Assembly (NCBI RefSeq): GCF_963678635.1
Contig: NC_087070.1
Location: 2,671,157 to 2,735,156, forward strand
Source of the DNA: Symsagittifera roscoffensis
Lineage: Eukaryota; Xenacoelomorpha; Acoela; Convolutidae
DNA: 64,000 bases
Direction: 5' to 3'
A model generated the notes under the pieces. That model saw only the letters and a program-made list of their open reading frames with translations, searched no databases and was not told the DNA's origin. The position numbers and the translations under genes were made by a program. Position 1 is the stretch's first letter, and each line of letters begins with the position of its first letter. Below, piece by piece: positions 1-11,213 of the stretch.

Positions 1-1042
1 CCTGTCTCTCAAAATTAAAAAGAAATGCTGTATCTCTAAAATGACAATTCTCTTTAAAGTTTAGCCAATTTCAAGCAATTCGTTAGTGCTATTGCGACTG
101 TTATCGTTTCAGATTTTGCTTTTTTTCCAATTGGCAGTGAGATTGGAAAATTTTATTCAACTTATGATGTCCTTTTCCGAAAAACATTAATTAAAATTTT
201 TTTTTGTTATGCACAAGACCTTTAACATTTTGAGTTCACTCTTGGAAACTGCTAAACGACTCCCCTTTTTTCAGTTTTTGTTAATGTTCTGAAGAGTGTT
301 TTGTTACAGGTTCAAGCATTACTTTTACGTCTTTATCGGTTTAGAAAACCCATTTTGTTTAGTTCGAACTAATAAAAAAAATTTCACTTTTCAACTATCA
401 GTTAATTTAAAAGAATCAAGATCTCTTCTGTGTTTGAAAATTGAAAAATGATAAACGATTCTCAAACGAATTTACCAAGACGCCAATCAAATTCTCCGAT
501 AGTTTTATCGTCTTTCAGCACCACCAGTTTTCAACACTTTGTCCTAAGATTTTATTTGCATCCTATATTGGCTCTGAGGTTAATTGAACAAGCACACCCT
601 GTTGATCAGAAATATGACTATCTGATATTGAAGTGCTGCAATTAAACGCAGAAAAAAACCATATCATTGAGCAGTGTATTAAGACAGGGAACATATTTCT
701 CGATTTAAAAGGACAGGTTATAAGTTTCAGATTTTCAGACGGTAAAAAGGTAAGGTTCAAAAAAATTGGCACTCAAATTCCCAACACATGCAGTTTTGGT
801 GCAATTCCTACATTTTGAGATAAAAATATTTAAGTTTAGATAATTTTTCAATTTATTTGGATATATGATGAAATTGTTCAAAGCTATACTGAAAAATAAC
901 GAAAATTTTATGATAAAAACCGAGTAAAAACTGAGAAAAAACTAAAGACAAAATATATAAATCACTGCTTTGTATCAACAGTTTACCGCAAGCTTACAGT
1001 GATTTGATCAATACTGCCTTGAATGCAGCTACAACATTTTTA
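1..1042. other. AT-rich DNA, no supported gene
   Basis: Short open frames occur, for example around 633-818, where a frame runs into an AAGGTAAGG donor-like site. None has a recognisable domain, a convincing start or a conserved partner elsewhere in the window. I see nothing else to annotate. Confidence 0.5.
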
Positions 1043-1118
1043 GAAGTTGTGTCTGTACTCTGTCCAAGGTTACAGAGTACAGACACAACTTCGTTCCAAG
1101 ATTGTGTCTGTACTCTGT
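1043..1118. repeat. Perfect 21-bp hairpin plus third copy of the arm
   Basis: Arms 1043-1063 and 1072-1092 are perfect reverse complements (21 bp) around the 8-base loop CCAAGGTT. A third copy of the arm core, TTGTGTCTGTACTCTGT, follows at 1102-1118 in the orientation of the first arm. It lies at the 3' end of the polymerase relic on the minus strand. It could be a transposon terminal fragment, a terminator-like structure or a regulatory palindrome; the sequence alone does not decide. Confidence 0.85.
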
Positions 1119-3690
1119 CATCCTGAATTTGTCTTTTTGTTTGCTCGTATGTAGCAACCATTTGATTCAAGTTTCTGAATTTTCTTTTCGCTGATGTCAG
1201 TTTGATCGCTTTTCAACTACTTTCCTGTATTTTGCCAGTTCCATCTTTTATTCTTTTATACCTTGTTTTCAATCCTTTGCCTCTAAACTTCATCTGGTCT
1301 GATTTGTTGTCGTAACAACAAAAGGTCTTGCTCCATTAACCTAACATCTCCGTAAACCTGAACGTCTTCTTTGACCATTGCAGATTCGTTTACTGTGTTT
1401 TTTTGAAAGCAAACACATGATCGTGGGAAATCTTGAATTTGTGAAATTTCTTTGAAAGAATCTCTCAACTTTTCCCAGTCTTTTTTTTCTCCGGACCAAT
1501 ATACTCATGCAAGTTATCGGCAGCAATATCTAAACACAGCAAACCCGCGTCCATTTCCAAATCTTCAAATCTTTTTCTAGCAGAAACTATCCAACCTTCT
1601 CAGTTTTGCATAATGAAAAGTGAAAAATCTGACATTTATGGGTTTTGTGTGCTCCAATGTCGACTTTAGTAATTCACGCCCGTGCAAATCGGTGTGTCAG
1701 AGTTGAATTATTCGAAGAATAGTTAAATAATTAGTTCATGAGTTTTCTCGTCATGCAAGTGATTCAAACATGGAGTTTTCTGTATAATTGTTTGTGTACT
1801 GCAATCCGAAATCCATATAGAAATTGAAGAGAGGAGTAATAATAAAATAATTGACCCGTTTTCTAGTTTGAAGATGGATATTGGCATTTTCTGTGATTTT
1901 TAGGATTATGTTTTTTAATTTCATGTTTTTGCATATATATTACTCTACATCATTTCGTCTAGTTTTGGTATTTGTGAAAATTGGAGGAAAATAGGCAAAA
2001 TTTGCTTTCAGTTTATCTTGAATAACTAATTCACATTGAACATAACCATACAGTAGTCGATCTCTGATTTTTCCCATAAAAATTTAGTAGGGAGAGGTTT
2101 TTTGTAGGGAAAATTCGTTCTTAAATAGTTTTTTAGTTTTTCGTTCGTTTTGAAAATTTGGCACCGCTCACATTTCCAGATTTCTTCAAATCATCATTTT
2201 TCTCGTTCACGAGATTCCCTCTCAAAATACCCATCAGTTCAGTATGGTGGTAACATCATCCAATAGCTTTAAAATCTGATTTGCAGTTATCGAATTATCC
2301 ATCTACATTGAAACAGTTCGTTCTCTTCAGATGTGAAGAAACAACTTTACATTCTGGTCTTGTTTCTTGGTAAAATGACATGACCACATTTTCAAAATTG
2401 CGAGGCCAGTTAAGCCTAGCTTTGAGTTTTTGCATATCAGAATCAAGTTCTGGTTCGCATCAATTTTAACAGTTTACAGATAATTGACTTAAAACTGATA
2501 AAGATTTCTTTCACTACGGCTTTATGCGTGAACGCACTTTTTGGTCCAGCCGTCATGTCTTTTTATTTTTCAGGCACAATTTTTTGTGACTTTTACAAAA
2601 TTGGTTGAATTTTTCAATGGTTGATTTGCTATCAATTTTTTTCTGATGACAAAAGGAAACTATTTTATTGCATCGCTTCAGAGGTTGGAATAACATCTTC
2701 GTCGTTGTACGATGGCAAAACATCTTTGAAAATAAACAATTCAATTTCTTCAATTGAATTTTTTGAAAGTAATTGTAATTCTCCCGTTCAAACGCAGGTA
2801 GTGTTTTGAGTTTTTTCAGATCTTGTTGCTCATCAAATCCACATGATCTTAAGTTCTGATGCTCCTTAAAGTCTTTATCAAGGGGTTTTTTGTTTCTCAG
2901 TTCACAGAAAAAGACTTTGTATGGAGGCAATTCTAAATTCTCCAACTCGTCCGCACTCTGAAACCGCTGGTAGAGTAAAAACGCTTTTGTCTCACTAGCT
3001 TTATAGGCTTTGAGAAAGGAGTCAAAAGATATTGCTCCGCCCAAAATTTTCACGTTTATCTCAGAAGATGTTTAGCTCCAATTTTGAAATTTTTGAAATC
3101 GTTAATCTTCTTGATAACCATTGGTTCAAATTCTTCATCATATTTTAAGTTGGAAATCAGATATGACTGAATCAAGTTCAGATCAAAGTTTCCCCTATTA
3201 AATCCAATTACAGATAATTTGTTCACAAATATCTTCAGGTGATGATTGAAATCAACCAGCTGATTGATTTGCATGCTCAAAAACTGGGTTGACATATCAG
3301 GCTACTATGTGCCTCCTACGCTTAGTCATCATATTCAAAACTTTCATTTGGATGATTTCAACATCTTTCATTCAGCATCTGAAACTTTTTTTGACCTCCG
3401 CTCTTTTACTCTTTCAATATAAGGAAATTTTGTTCTGCTTTTAGGCTTACTTTTCTCTAAACTTACCACAAACTTTCTAGATTGCTTACATAATCAATGA
3501 TCAATTTCGTCGGAACCTTGTTAGAAAAGACTATTGGTTCATCGATCAGATTCGATGATTTTGATGCAGAAATTGGTAGTGTTTTTCAATGCAGGTTGTA
3601 GTTTGTGTACTTTTAAAATCGTCTGATGGAAAATATATCGACTCAAAATCGAAAGTGGCTAGATTGTTGAATGGTTTGTTACTGCAAAAG
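1105..3690 (-). pseudogene. Polinton/Maverick-type DNA polymerase B relic (near full length)
   Basis: Read on the minus strand in several frames, this is a degraded type B DNA polymerase of the protein-primed Polinton class. It is colinear with the better preserved copies at 55-61 kb. Visible in order: the ExoI motif FDFES (3639-3653), an ExoII-like GFNRGNFDLNLI motif (about 3205), and an open stretch 2553-3053 with a KAYKASETK block. There follow a FENVVMSFYQETRPECK block (about 2400), a palm block (about 1800), and a degraded motif C where EMDTDS-type sequence reads EMDAGL (about 1540). The C-terminal blocks are FPRSC, TFCCYD (about 1307-1330) and VATYEQTK (about 1140). The LLANSSYG-type motif B block appears deleted. 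Many stops and frameshifts make it a fossil. No other Polinton gene (integrase, capsid, protease) was recognised next to it. Confidence 0.85.
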
Positions 3691-5539
3691 TATTAGCAAT
3701 CGTTATTAATTTGAACCACCACTTTGTGTTCTGACGTTCGTGGGTACCTTGCTTCATCGAAGCTTAAGACTTTTTCTTGAGTTGCAATCCAATCCCCTTT
3801 GGTACACATTGAAAAGGAATTTTTCTATCAGGGTACTTTTTTGTGAGCATTATAACAACGATAATCTCCCGTTTCCATATTACGAAAAAAATTCCACGGC
3901 TATTTTGATTTTTGCTGCCAGAGTGGAAATTGTTGAAAACTCCTTTGAGTGTTTTGTTGAGTAATTTAGTATCTAACTTAGACATTTGGAAAATTTAACC
4001 CCATAGATTGCCCATTTTCCATCTCTGTATCCACCAGAAAAAAATTGAAAAGCACTCAATTATTCCACTTCCTCTTCCACTATCATAATCAAGTCCGCTA
4101 TTGTATTAGTGGGTTTACGTTGTTTCACTCCATGTTCCTTTCTTCGATTTTGTTGGAGAGAGTTGTCCCTAGCAAACTCATTTTCATAGAAAGCACAAAG
4201 GAGAAAACCAGAACCAAGGACAAGAAATATCTGCTTTAGTACCTTTTTTCCGGTGTTGAGCTACGTTTTGGCGAGCCTCTGTGTTTTAACAGTTCCTACA
4301 TTTCACTTTATTGTTACTGTTGAAAGGCGGCATCTGAAAAAAAAATCAGAGATTCTTAACGAATACCAAAAATTAAGAAGTATGTGTTTGGTACTCATCA
4401 GACTGGGATTTTGACATGTGCTAGAATTTTTTTTAAATGTTCAAAAGAAGTGAATTTTTTTTCAAGTTGTGATGAAATTATAAGGCAGATGTTTCATGCG
4501 TAGAAAACAACTCAAAATCAACAAATCAGAATCGAGTATTTTTCACAAATGAATGTTTTCTTTTTATTTTGGAAATGTTTCCTTCGTTGTTTCAAAAATT
4601 TTATCAAAAAAAAACTCAAACTTCTTCCGGCTATTGTAAAAGAAAAGAGAGGAAGTTCCTACTGATCGAATGACGAAATCGATAAAAGTGTTTATGTTTT
4701 TTCATATTTCTTAGAATTTTAGACTGTACAAAAACGAGTTCGCCGACTAAATAAAGTCTCTTTAGAGAAAATTGTTCCATAAAAGTTTTTTTCATCCTCA
4801 CATTGCGTATCAAAGCTTTAAACTTACGACTGGAGAAACTTTATATATTCTACAAAAGTTTAGATTTTTGAAAATTCGTGCGATAATACATCAAAGACTC
4901 TTTTTGTCCCCTACCCAAAACCCCAGCAAAACATTTTCTTCCTTCTTTCTTCAAGTACTTCCAGACTGAATGTCCTGCATGACAAGGTTTGGAATAAAAT
5001 TTCCAAGGATTTGCATTCAAAAGTTCATCAATTTTGAGCTATCTTCTCAAAATTATATGAAAATCAAAGAACTTGACTATCTTCTCAAAATTTAGCACTT
5101 TCTCATTGATTATACGCAGAAAAATTCAATTTATTTGAAAAGGAAATTTGCTGAGACGCTCCTTTATTTATTTTCTTTCTTTTGTTGTTTACATTGGCCA
5201 TATTTTGTATTTTTACCACCAACAATTTTTGGTCATTTATTTTGCAATTTCTTTTGTTATATTTTTACGTACTGAGAACCTTTAATTTGTTAAAAGGTAA
5301 ATTACCTTGGAAACATCCACCTTAGCACAAAGTGTCATTTCTTGCGAATGGAAGCACAAACTGTATAAAAATGGAACTTTAATTGTGATTGCACACGGCT
5401 TTTAAAAAAAACTCCATGAAAAGAACCTGAAATCTGATTGGACACGACTTCAGATGAAAATGTGTTTTGATTAATAGAACCCACTCGTTTGTATTGATAT
5501 GCTCCTCACACTCAATTAAAAATCGTTTTTTTTTTGTTC
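3691..5539. other. AT-rich DNA, no supported gene
   Basis: Open frames of 60-75 codons occur on both strands (for example 3764-3985 and 4631-4969), but they overlap in opposite directions and show no recognisable domain. The part just upstream of the polymerase relic could hide its eroded N-terminus. I could not align it with the N-terminal region seen at 57.2-57.7 kb. Confidence 0.4.
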
Positions 5540-6190
5540 AAACTAACTACAGTCAATTACCTGTTCTCTCAGCTCGAAAATATTCACAATGTTTCATTTT
5601 ACTCATTTTTTTTTATTTTTTAATTATTCATCAAATGATCTTCTAAGCGCAAAATAGCAACATTATGTTTTCATAAAAATTTTTGCCCGATCTAATTCAA
5701 ATTCAAGATCGAGAAACAGACTCTGGAGTATTTAAAGCAAGATTGGATATCCCAATCTACGTCTGGTACGTGGTAGAAGTGATGCGAACGGAGTGATGCG
5801 AACGTCGCCATCGTTAGAAATCAACATAGAACAATGCAGATAATAGGACAAAAAACTGAGCAAGTTTGAATGGACTGTCTCGAGAGTCTTGAGAATCCCA
5901 TAACAGTTGACAAAGATGAGGTCTTATCGGAAACAAAATGCCTCAGAAAACACCACAACTGCAACTATATCAAATTCAAACATCTCGGAATTCTATAGAG
6001 GAACTCCGGAACCTTTCAGCAGCTCAACGTCAGCACTATTACACTTTTTCGATTTTGTTTGAAAATTATTTTATGTTTTGTAATTTGTAATATTTTACAA
6101 TTTTTTTAAATGAAAGAACAGACTAATTCTCAGTTTGAAATATTTCAATTGATTGGAAAAATATTTGAAATACAAGTTATATTGACGAAA
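5540..6190. repeat. Dispersed direct repeat, copy 1 (about 650 bp)
   Basis: Closely similar to 8970-9620 in the same orientation. Shared landmarks are the CAGT(C)AATTACCT block, the GTGATGCGA stretch, AGAACAATGCAGATAAT, CATAACAGTTGACAAAGATGAGG, and the final ACAAGTTATATTGACGA. Inside it a short frame (about 5913-6060) parallels the 9334-9555 frame of copy 2. Copy 1 has an extra GTGATGCGAACG repeat and small indels. It is probably an unnamed non-autonomous element or duplicated host segment; no terminal inverted repeats were found. Confidence 0.8.
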
Positions 6191-6229
6191 AAAGTGTTGA
6201 ACATAACTTAGAAAACTTGACCAATTTTT

Positions 6230-6670
6230 GCACACATGTTAAAAAGACACCAAAACATTTGCACAAATGTACAAAAATATTTGCGGATTTTTAAAGACAC
6301 TTGATCCTTTTAGTTAGCTTGTTAAAAAAATTGAAACACATTTCACGTTTTGTAGAAAAACTGAAACAGTTTTTACATCATGCTTAGAAAAAATGAAAAC
6401 ATTTTTTGCTTTTTGTTAAGAAAAGTAAAATAATTATTGCATTCTGCTGAAAAAATGAAAACATTTCTAGCAATTGTTGAGAAATTCCAACGTTTTGCAG
6501 GTTGATGAAATGTTTATACATTTTTTTACATTTTTTAAAAAACAATTGAAAAACTATTCGCATCCTAATGAAAAAAAAACAAATGATTTTTGCATCTTCT
6601 AAAAGGACATAATTTATACTTTGCATAATTGTTGAAAATTTAAATCAAATTTTGCACCTTCCAAAAACTT
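6230..6670. repeat. Diverged tandem minisatellite
   Basis: A unit of roughly 45-60 bp recurs with drift, built on TTTTTGCATxxTGTTGAAAAAATGAAAACA-like text. Examples start near 6350, 6395, 6450, 6540 and 6590. Unit length varies and the copies are AT-rich, so exact boundaries are uncertain. Confidence 0.5.
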
Positions 6671-8969
6671 CTGAGTTTATCTTTGCTCACGTGTTAAAAA
6701 TTACAAACATTTATATTTTAAAAATGTTTGAGCTGAAAGAAACGTAATTTTGACGATGCTTTTTTTAACAAATTTACAAATGTTAGTAGAAAAAATGACA
6801 CGCTCACTATTTACAGAACCATAATCATTAAGGAAACCTCCAAAAATTTTCAACAAATCAAACTCATGCCTTGACTTTTCAAAACTTCGAATCCTTTGCA
6901 AAAAAGCTGATAAGAGAGTCTGGGTAGACAAAACCTGCCAACTATATAATATATAATCATCTGAACCAATAAAAATTCAAGGTCTATGGAAAGTTGTAGC
7001 AAAGTTCCACCAGAGAAAATGACGTCATTGCACATTAACTTTCATAGAACAATAAAAATTGTTAATTAATTCTACCAAACCAACTGAGTTCGATACAACT
7101 GGAATTTTAAAAAATCTGAAACCCTCTAAATGTTAGAAACCAACCATCACATCCTAAAATTTTATAAGAAGACATAAAATAATAACTAAGAGAGACCTCT
7201 AAATATTCTAAATACTAGCAATTTTTGTTAAAATCAATAAATCAGAATGCCAGAACAACATGTTTTTTATTTTATCAAGGTGATGGGATTAAGGAAAAAT
7301 GTTGTCGCATATAGATATTTCTTTTTTTTTGTTTTAAATCTAAAATAAGATTCAAAAAAAGATGTGAAACTACGAATAGTTTTCAGGGAACTTCTTCATT
7401 TTTTACAAGCTTCAGTTCAACAAAATTTTATTCTTCAAAACCTCCTTTAAACAAAAAAATCAAGCACAGATACGACAAATTGTTCTTTTTCAATCAAATT
7501 TAATTGATCTGATTTGCAATTTTTTTACTGTTCATTCCAAACCATTTCAACCATCAACACGAATAAACATTTTTCAACCACGAAATTCCGTCAAAAAATT
7601 TAGCTAATTATGATGGATCGAATTACCACATCCAGGTTGAAATTGGTAACGAATCTATCGAAATTCTCAAACTTAAAAAGTCTCCCAGTCTAAAGAGCAA
7701 TTTATCATATATCTTTCCAAGTGGGCCGAACACGAGGGCCAAAGAGTCAGAGAAGTTACATAAGAGCTAGTTTTATCTCAGACACTCCTAAAAATACGGG
7801 TTTGCATTAGTTTCAATTGAAATAATTTTTGATTATGTTGTGGATCTGGGATACGAAATTTTTTTTTTGCTGCAAGTAAATTATAATTGAAGAAATGGTT
7901 GATTATGGCATCTTCTGGAGCTCCAAAGAGGTGCTTCAGTCTCTTAAAAGTTTCCGTGCATGCTGGGCAAAAGCATAAAACATTTGGTGATTAAAGGTAC
8001 ACAACAGAAATATTTTTGATTCAACAGGTAAGTTATCTCTGTTGAGAAGAAAACACCGTATACCACATGAAGAAGAAAACGATAAGCAACTCTAATACTA
8101 ACTCGAATTTAGTTTGAGCTAGAAGTTCTCTTGCCTTATATCATTTGATAAAGTGTCTTGTTTTTTTTTATAATGAATCATTCCAGACATTTGAATTAAA
8201 TTTTGCTAAATTTTTAAATATTTTTGAAATATTCAACAAGGCATATTTCTTAAATGAAAAGGTATTTTTAGGTTCGTTTGTTAAATTATCACAAAGCTCA
8301 CATAATCACTATGCTCGGAACCATGACTATCAATAAGACAAGGAAAAATCTCCAACAATTATGTTTCATGTTTTGAGTTTTGAGTTTTTTCGAATGCTGT
8401 CCAGAATCTCCGTTTGATTGGAAGCAAGTTTTTCATGGAAACTTAAATAATGTCTCTTGAAATTGTTCCAAATTAGTCGTTTCTCTAAAAATACAAGGCA
8501 TCTTTTTGGCTCCTTTCCAGCAAAAAAGTGTGTTGAACTGCTTTGTGTTCGTAGAAAATGTAAAGACAGTCGTTTTTTGATACATGGCAACTATAGTTAT
8601 CTAATCTCTGCAGAACTTGGCTAAGATATGTTCCAATTAAAGCCAAATGGAACTTGCATTTCTAAATGGAGCTTCAAAAAAAGCGAGTAGACATGCAATA
8701 ATCTTTGGTTACTATGTATTTGTCGTGAAACTCTTTGGAAACAGAAATAAATAAATAGTGATTTTTCGTTAAAATCTGACTATAGCCTGGGAGAGCTTGA
8801 CACATAGATGCTGCCACCTTGAAAAATGGTTTTTGCAGAGATTTTTGGTTTGATATAGAAGTAAAAAGAGCTGGAAGGTTTGCTTGGTATTGAAAGTACT
8901 CATCGCTTTTTGGTAAAAACCATTTAATTTTCAAGCTAACTATTGTCAACAACCTCCTCTCTCAGCTCT
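6671..8969. other. AT-rich DNA, no supported gene
   Basis: Several minus-strand frames of 60-92 codons (6701-6931, 8366-8590, 8674-8952) have ordinary amino-acid composition but no recognisable motif. The 92-codon frame ends at the edge of repeat copy 2. They may be eroded transposon sequence or chance. No RNA gene was recognised. Confidence 0.4.
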
Positions 8970-9620
8970 GATTATTTTAAATTCAATTTAACCACCGTCA
9001 GTTACCTCTTTTCTCCGCAAAAAATCATTATTGTGTTTACTTTGTATCTTTTACTCAACTTATTGCTCAAAATGAACTTCTTAGTGCAAAGTAGGGTCCT
9101 TGGTAGAATTTTCGCCTGATCTAGAACAAATTCAAGTGCGAGAAATTGTCTAGAGTGTTTTTCTCCCATTCTTAGTCTGGCACGTGGTGAAGTGATGCGA
9201 TCGGAACTCAACAAACATCACCAGATGCAAGTCGCCCTTGTTAGAAATCACAATAGAACAATGCAGATAATGGGACAAAAGGCTGAGCAAGTTTGAATGG
9301 TTCATCGCGAGATTCTTCAGAATCCCATAACAGTTGACAAAGATGAGGGCTCTTCGGAAACAAAATGCCTCAGAAAACCCCACAACTGCAACTATATCAA
9401 ACTCAACCATCTCGGAATTCTATAGAGAAACTACGAAACCTTTCAGCAGCTCAGCGGCAGTATTATTTTACTTTTTCTGTTTTTGTTTGAAATTTGTTTC
9501 ATATTTTGTAATCTATGATATTTTACAATTTTTTTTTAATAAACGAACAGACTAGTAAACAATTTGAAACAGATCGATTGATTGGAAAATTTTTTGAAAT
9601 ACAAGTTATATTGACGATAA
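8970..9620. repeat. Dispersed direct repeat, copy 2 (about 650 bp)
   Basis: Partner of 5540-6190. The best conserved part is 9180-9470, covering a short plus-strand frame (9334-9555) that begins with ATG in a GACAAAGATGAGG context. In both copies this frame reads through RKQNASEN, TTATISNS and ISEFYR before diverging. Differences between copies include in-frame substitutions, so the frame may be a remnant terminal exon or a small element-encoded peptide. Confidence 0.75.
9334..9555 (+). CDS. Small unrecognised ORF, conserved in both repeat copies
   Basis: A 73-codon frame, polar and Ser/Thr-rich for the first 45 residues, then aromatic and hydrophobic (FYFFCFCLKF), which could be a short membrane segment. 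The polar half is mirrored at about 5913-6050, where the frame stops earlier. Conservation of reading rather than only bases is suggestive but rests on two copies. I do not recognise a family, and it may be non-coding. Confidence 0.25.
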   Translation: MTKMRALRKQNASENPTTATISNSTISEFYRETTKPFSSSAAVLFYFFCFCLKFVSYFVIYDILQFFFNKRTD

Positions 9621-9704
9621 AATATTGAACATACATTACGTCGCCAATCCGTGTTATTTGGTTTTTGCGGAATCGGTGCCAAAAAGCTAGAAATCGTGTG
9701 TCCC

Positions 9705-10041
9705 GGATTCCGGAACACACGCATTTTCTTTGATGTTTTTAGATTCCGTGGATTCCTAATTCAAACCAGTTTGTATGTGACCAGCTTTTGTCATGGATTC
9801 CGGGACAGCTAAAACCACCGATTTTGTGGCCAATCCCGGAATCCATGACAAAAATCTTGGAATCCGATACCATATTAAAACGCATTAAAAAACGGTTTTA
9901 CCATGGATTCCTGGGCTTTTGGCTTCTGCGTGTTCTGGAATCCGGGACTTTACCAAGATGAAAGGGACCGGATTCCATGACATTTTACAACAATTATCAA
10001 TACACAAAATTAGAAATGTTTAGTGTTTTGCTATGGATTCC
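9705..10041. promoter_or_regulatory. Cluster of nine GGATTCC/GGAATCC motifs
   Basis: GGATTCC or its reverse complement GGAATCC occurs at 9705, 9750, 9795, 9838, 9859, 9905, 9937, 9970 and 10035, often extended to CATGGATTCC or GGATTCCGGGA. Spacing is irregular (21-65 bp), so this is not a simple satellite. It lies about 0.7-1.0 kb upstream of the ORF at 10703. It could be a transcription-factor site cluster or a degenerate minisatellite. Confidence 0.55.
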
Positions 10042-10127
10042 ATGATTAACACAACTAAAAGAAATCTTTTAGTGACTTAAGTGACTTCTTTCGAAAAGAA
10101 AGAGGTTAAAAAACTATTGTATACTCT

Positions 10128-10196
10128 ATACAGTTCCACTGTATCACTCTATATTGTATACTATATACTCTATACTGTATACTGTATATACAGATT
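10128..10196. repeat. TATACT-type microsatellite
   Basis: An interrupted run of TATACTCTATACTGTATAC-like hexamers and decamers between two AT-rich flanks. It is a simple repeat with no other feature. Confidence 0.75.
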
Positions 10197-10702
10197 TTTC
10201 AATTAGTTTAGTTTCACTAGTTTTACATGTATTTGATGTTCATTTTGTAGAACAACAATATTCATTCTTCTAGAACATTTAAAATGTACAGGATTTCGGC
10301 ATGCATTTTTTCAAAACAGGTAATTGTAACCATTTCCGTAACGTGACAATGGGTACCATTTGTCATTTACAGGATTTCAGCATTCTAGCAAATTTTATAA
10401 TTAGTTTAGTTTAACTAGTTTCATTTGATAATCAACATTTGAAGTTCAGAAAAACAGCCTGTGAGTTGAATATGAATACTACTCATGATTATTCAACACT
10501 AAAACTTGAGTCTCATAAACTATTCAACACTTAAGCTTGAGTCTCATAATAGGATAAGTTAGTAACTTGTTGTCAGAAAAAGTTTGCACGCGCAAAGTTT
10601 GATAGTTACTTTAAATCACCATTGCATAAATTCAATTCATCATTGTTTTGAAAAAAGTCCTTCATCGAAAGATTCAACAAAAATTACTAACAATTTTCAA
10701 CA

Positions 10703-10993
10703 ATGGAATTATGGAATAAATTTTTAATTTCTGGCGCCGACTCGGACATTAACTGTCAGTTTGTTGACTGTAACAATCTGGATGCAATTGCCGAAAAGTT
10801 TATCCAAAAAAAGTACGACAAGTTATCAAAGATTCTTGAAGAGATGCTCGCAGGGACGGATAAGTGGATCGTTTCTGATGTTCTTCGTCAGATATCTGTG
10901 CGGGGACAATCAAAAAAAGCTACAATTTTAGCAGTAAGTAACTCTTCACAAATTTATCGTTTTCAGTCACCAAACATTCTTTACGTTGATTAA
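10703..10993 (+). CDS. Unrecognised ORF, possible host exon beside the assembly gap
   Basis: A 96-codon frame starting ATGGAATTATGG in a good context (CAACAATGG). The protein is acidic and helical-looking (KFIQKKYDKLSKILEEML), with no family I recognise. Codons 78-88 coincide with a candidate 33-bp intron: GTAAGTAACT at 10934 and TTTTCAG ending at 10966. Its length is a multiple of three, so removing it keeps the frame. The frame ends 20 bp before a 200-bp gap, so any downstream exons may be unassembled. This is the best candidate for a non-transposon gene here, but that is inference. Confidence 0.4.
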   Translation: MELWNKFLISGADSDINCQFVDCNNLDAIAEKFIQKKYDKLSKILEEMLAGTDKWIVSDVLRQISVRGQSKKATILAVSNSSQIYRFQSPNILYVD

Positions 10994-11013
10994 TTCAACT
11001 TCAATTACGTTTA

Positions 11014-11213
11014 NNNNNNNNNNNNNNNNNNNNNNNNNNNNNNNNNNNNNNNNNNNNNNNNNNNNNNNNNNNNNNNNNNNNNNNNNNNNNNNNNNNNNNN
11101 NNNNNNNNNNNNNNNNNNNNNNNNNNNNNNNNNNNNNNNNNNNNNNNNNNNNNNNNNNNNNNNNNNNNNNNNNNNNNNNNNNNNNNNNNNNNNNNNNNNN
11201 NNNNNNNNNNNNN
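11014..11213. other. Assembly gap (200 N)
   Basis: Exactly 200 N residues. The round number suggests a scaffolding placeholder rather than a measured length. Apparent open frames across it are artefacts. Confidence 0.99.

Noticed and set aside
9721-10200. CRISPR-like or satellite array
   Set aside because: GGATTCC spacing is irregular and the flanking text differs between copies. There is no constant repeat-spacer unit, and the DNA is eukaryotic.
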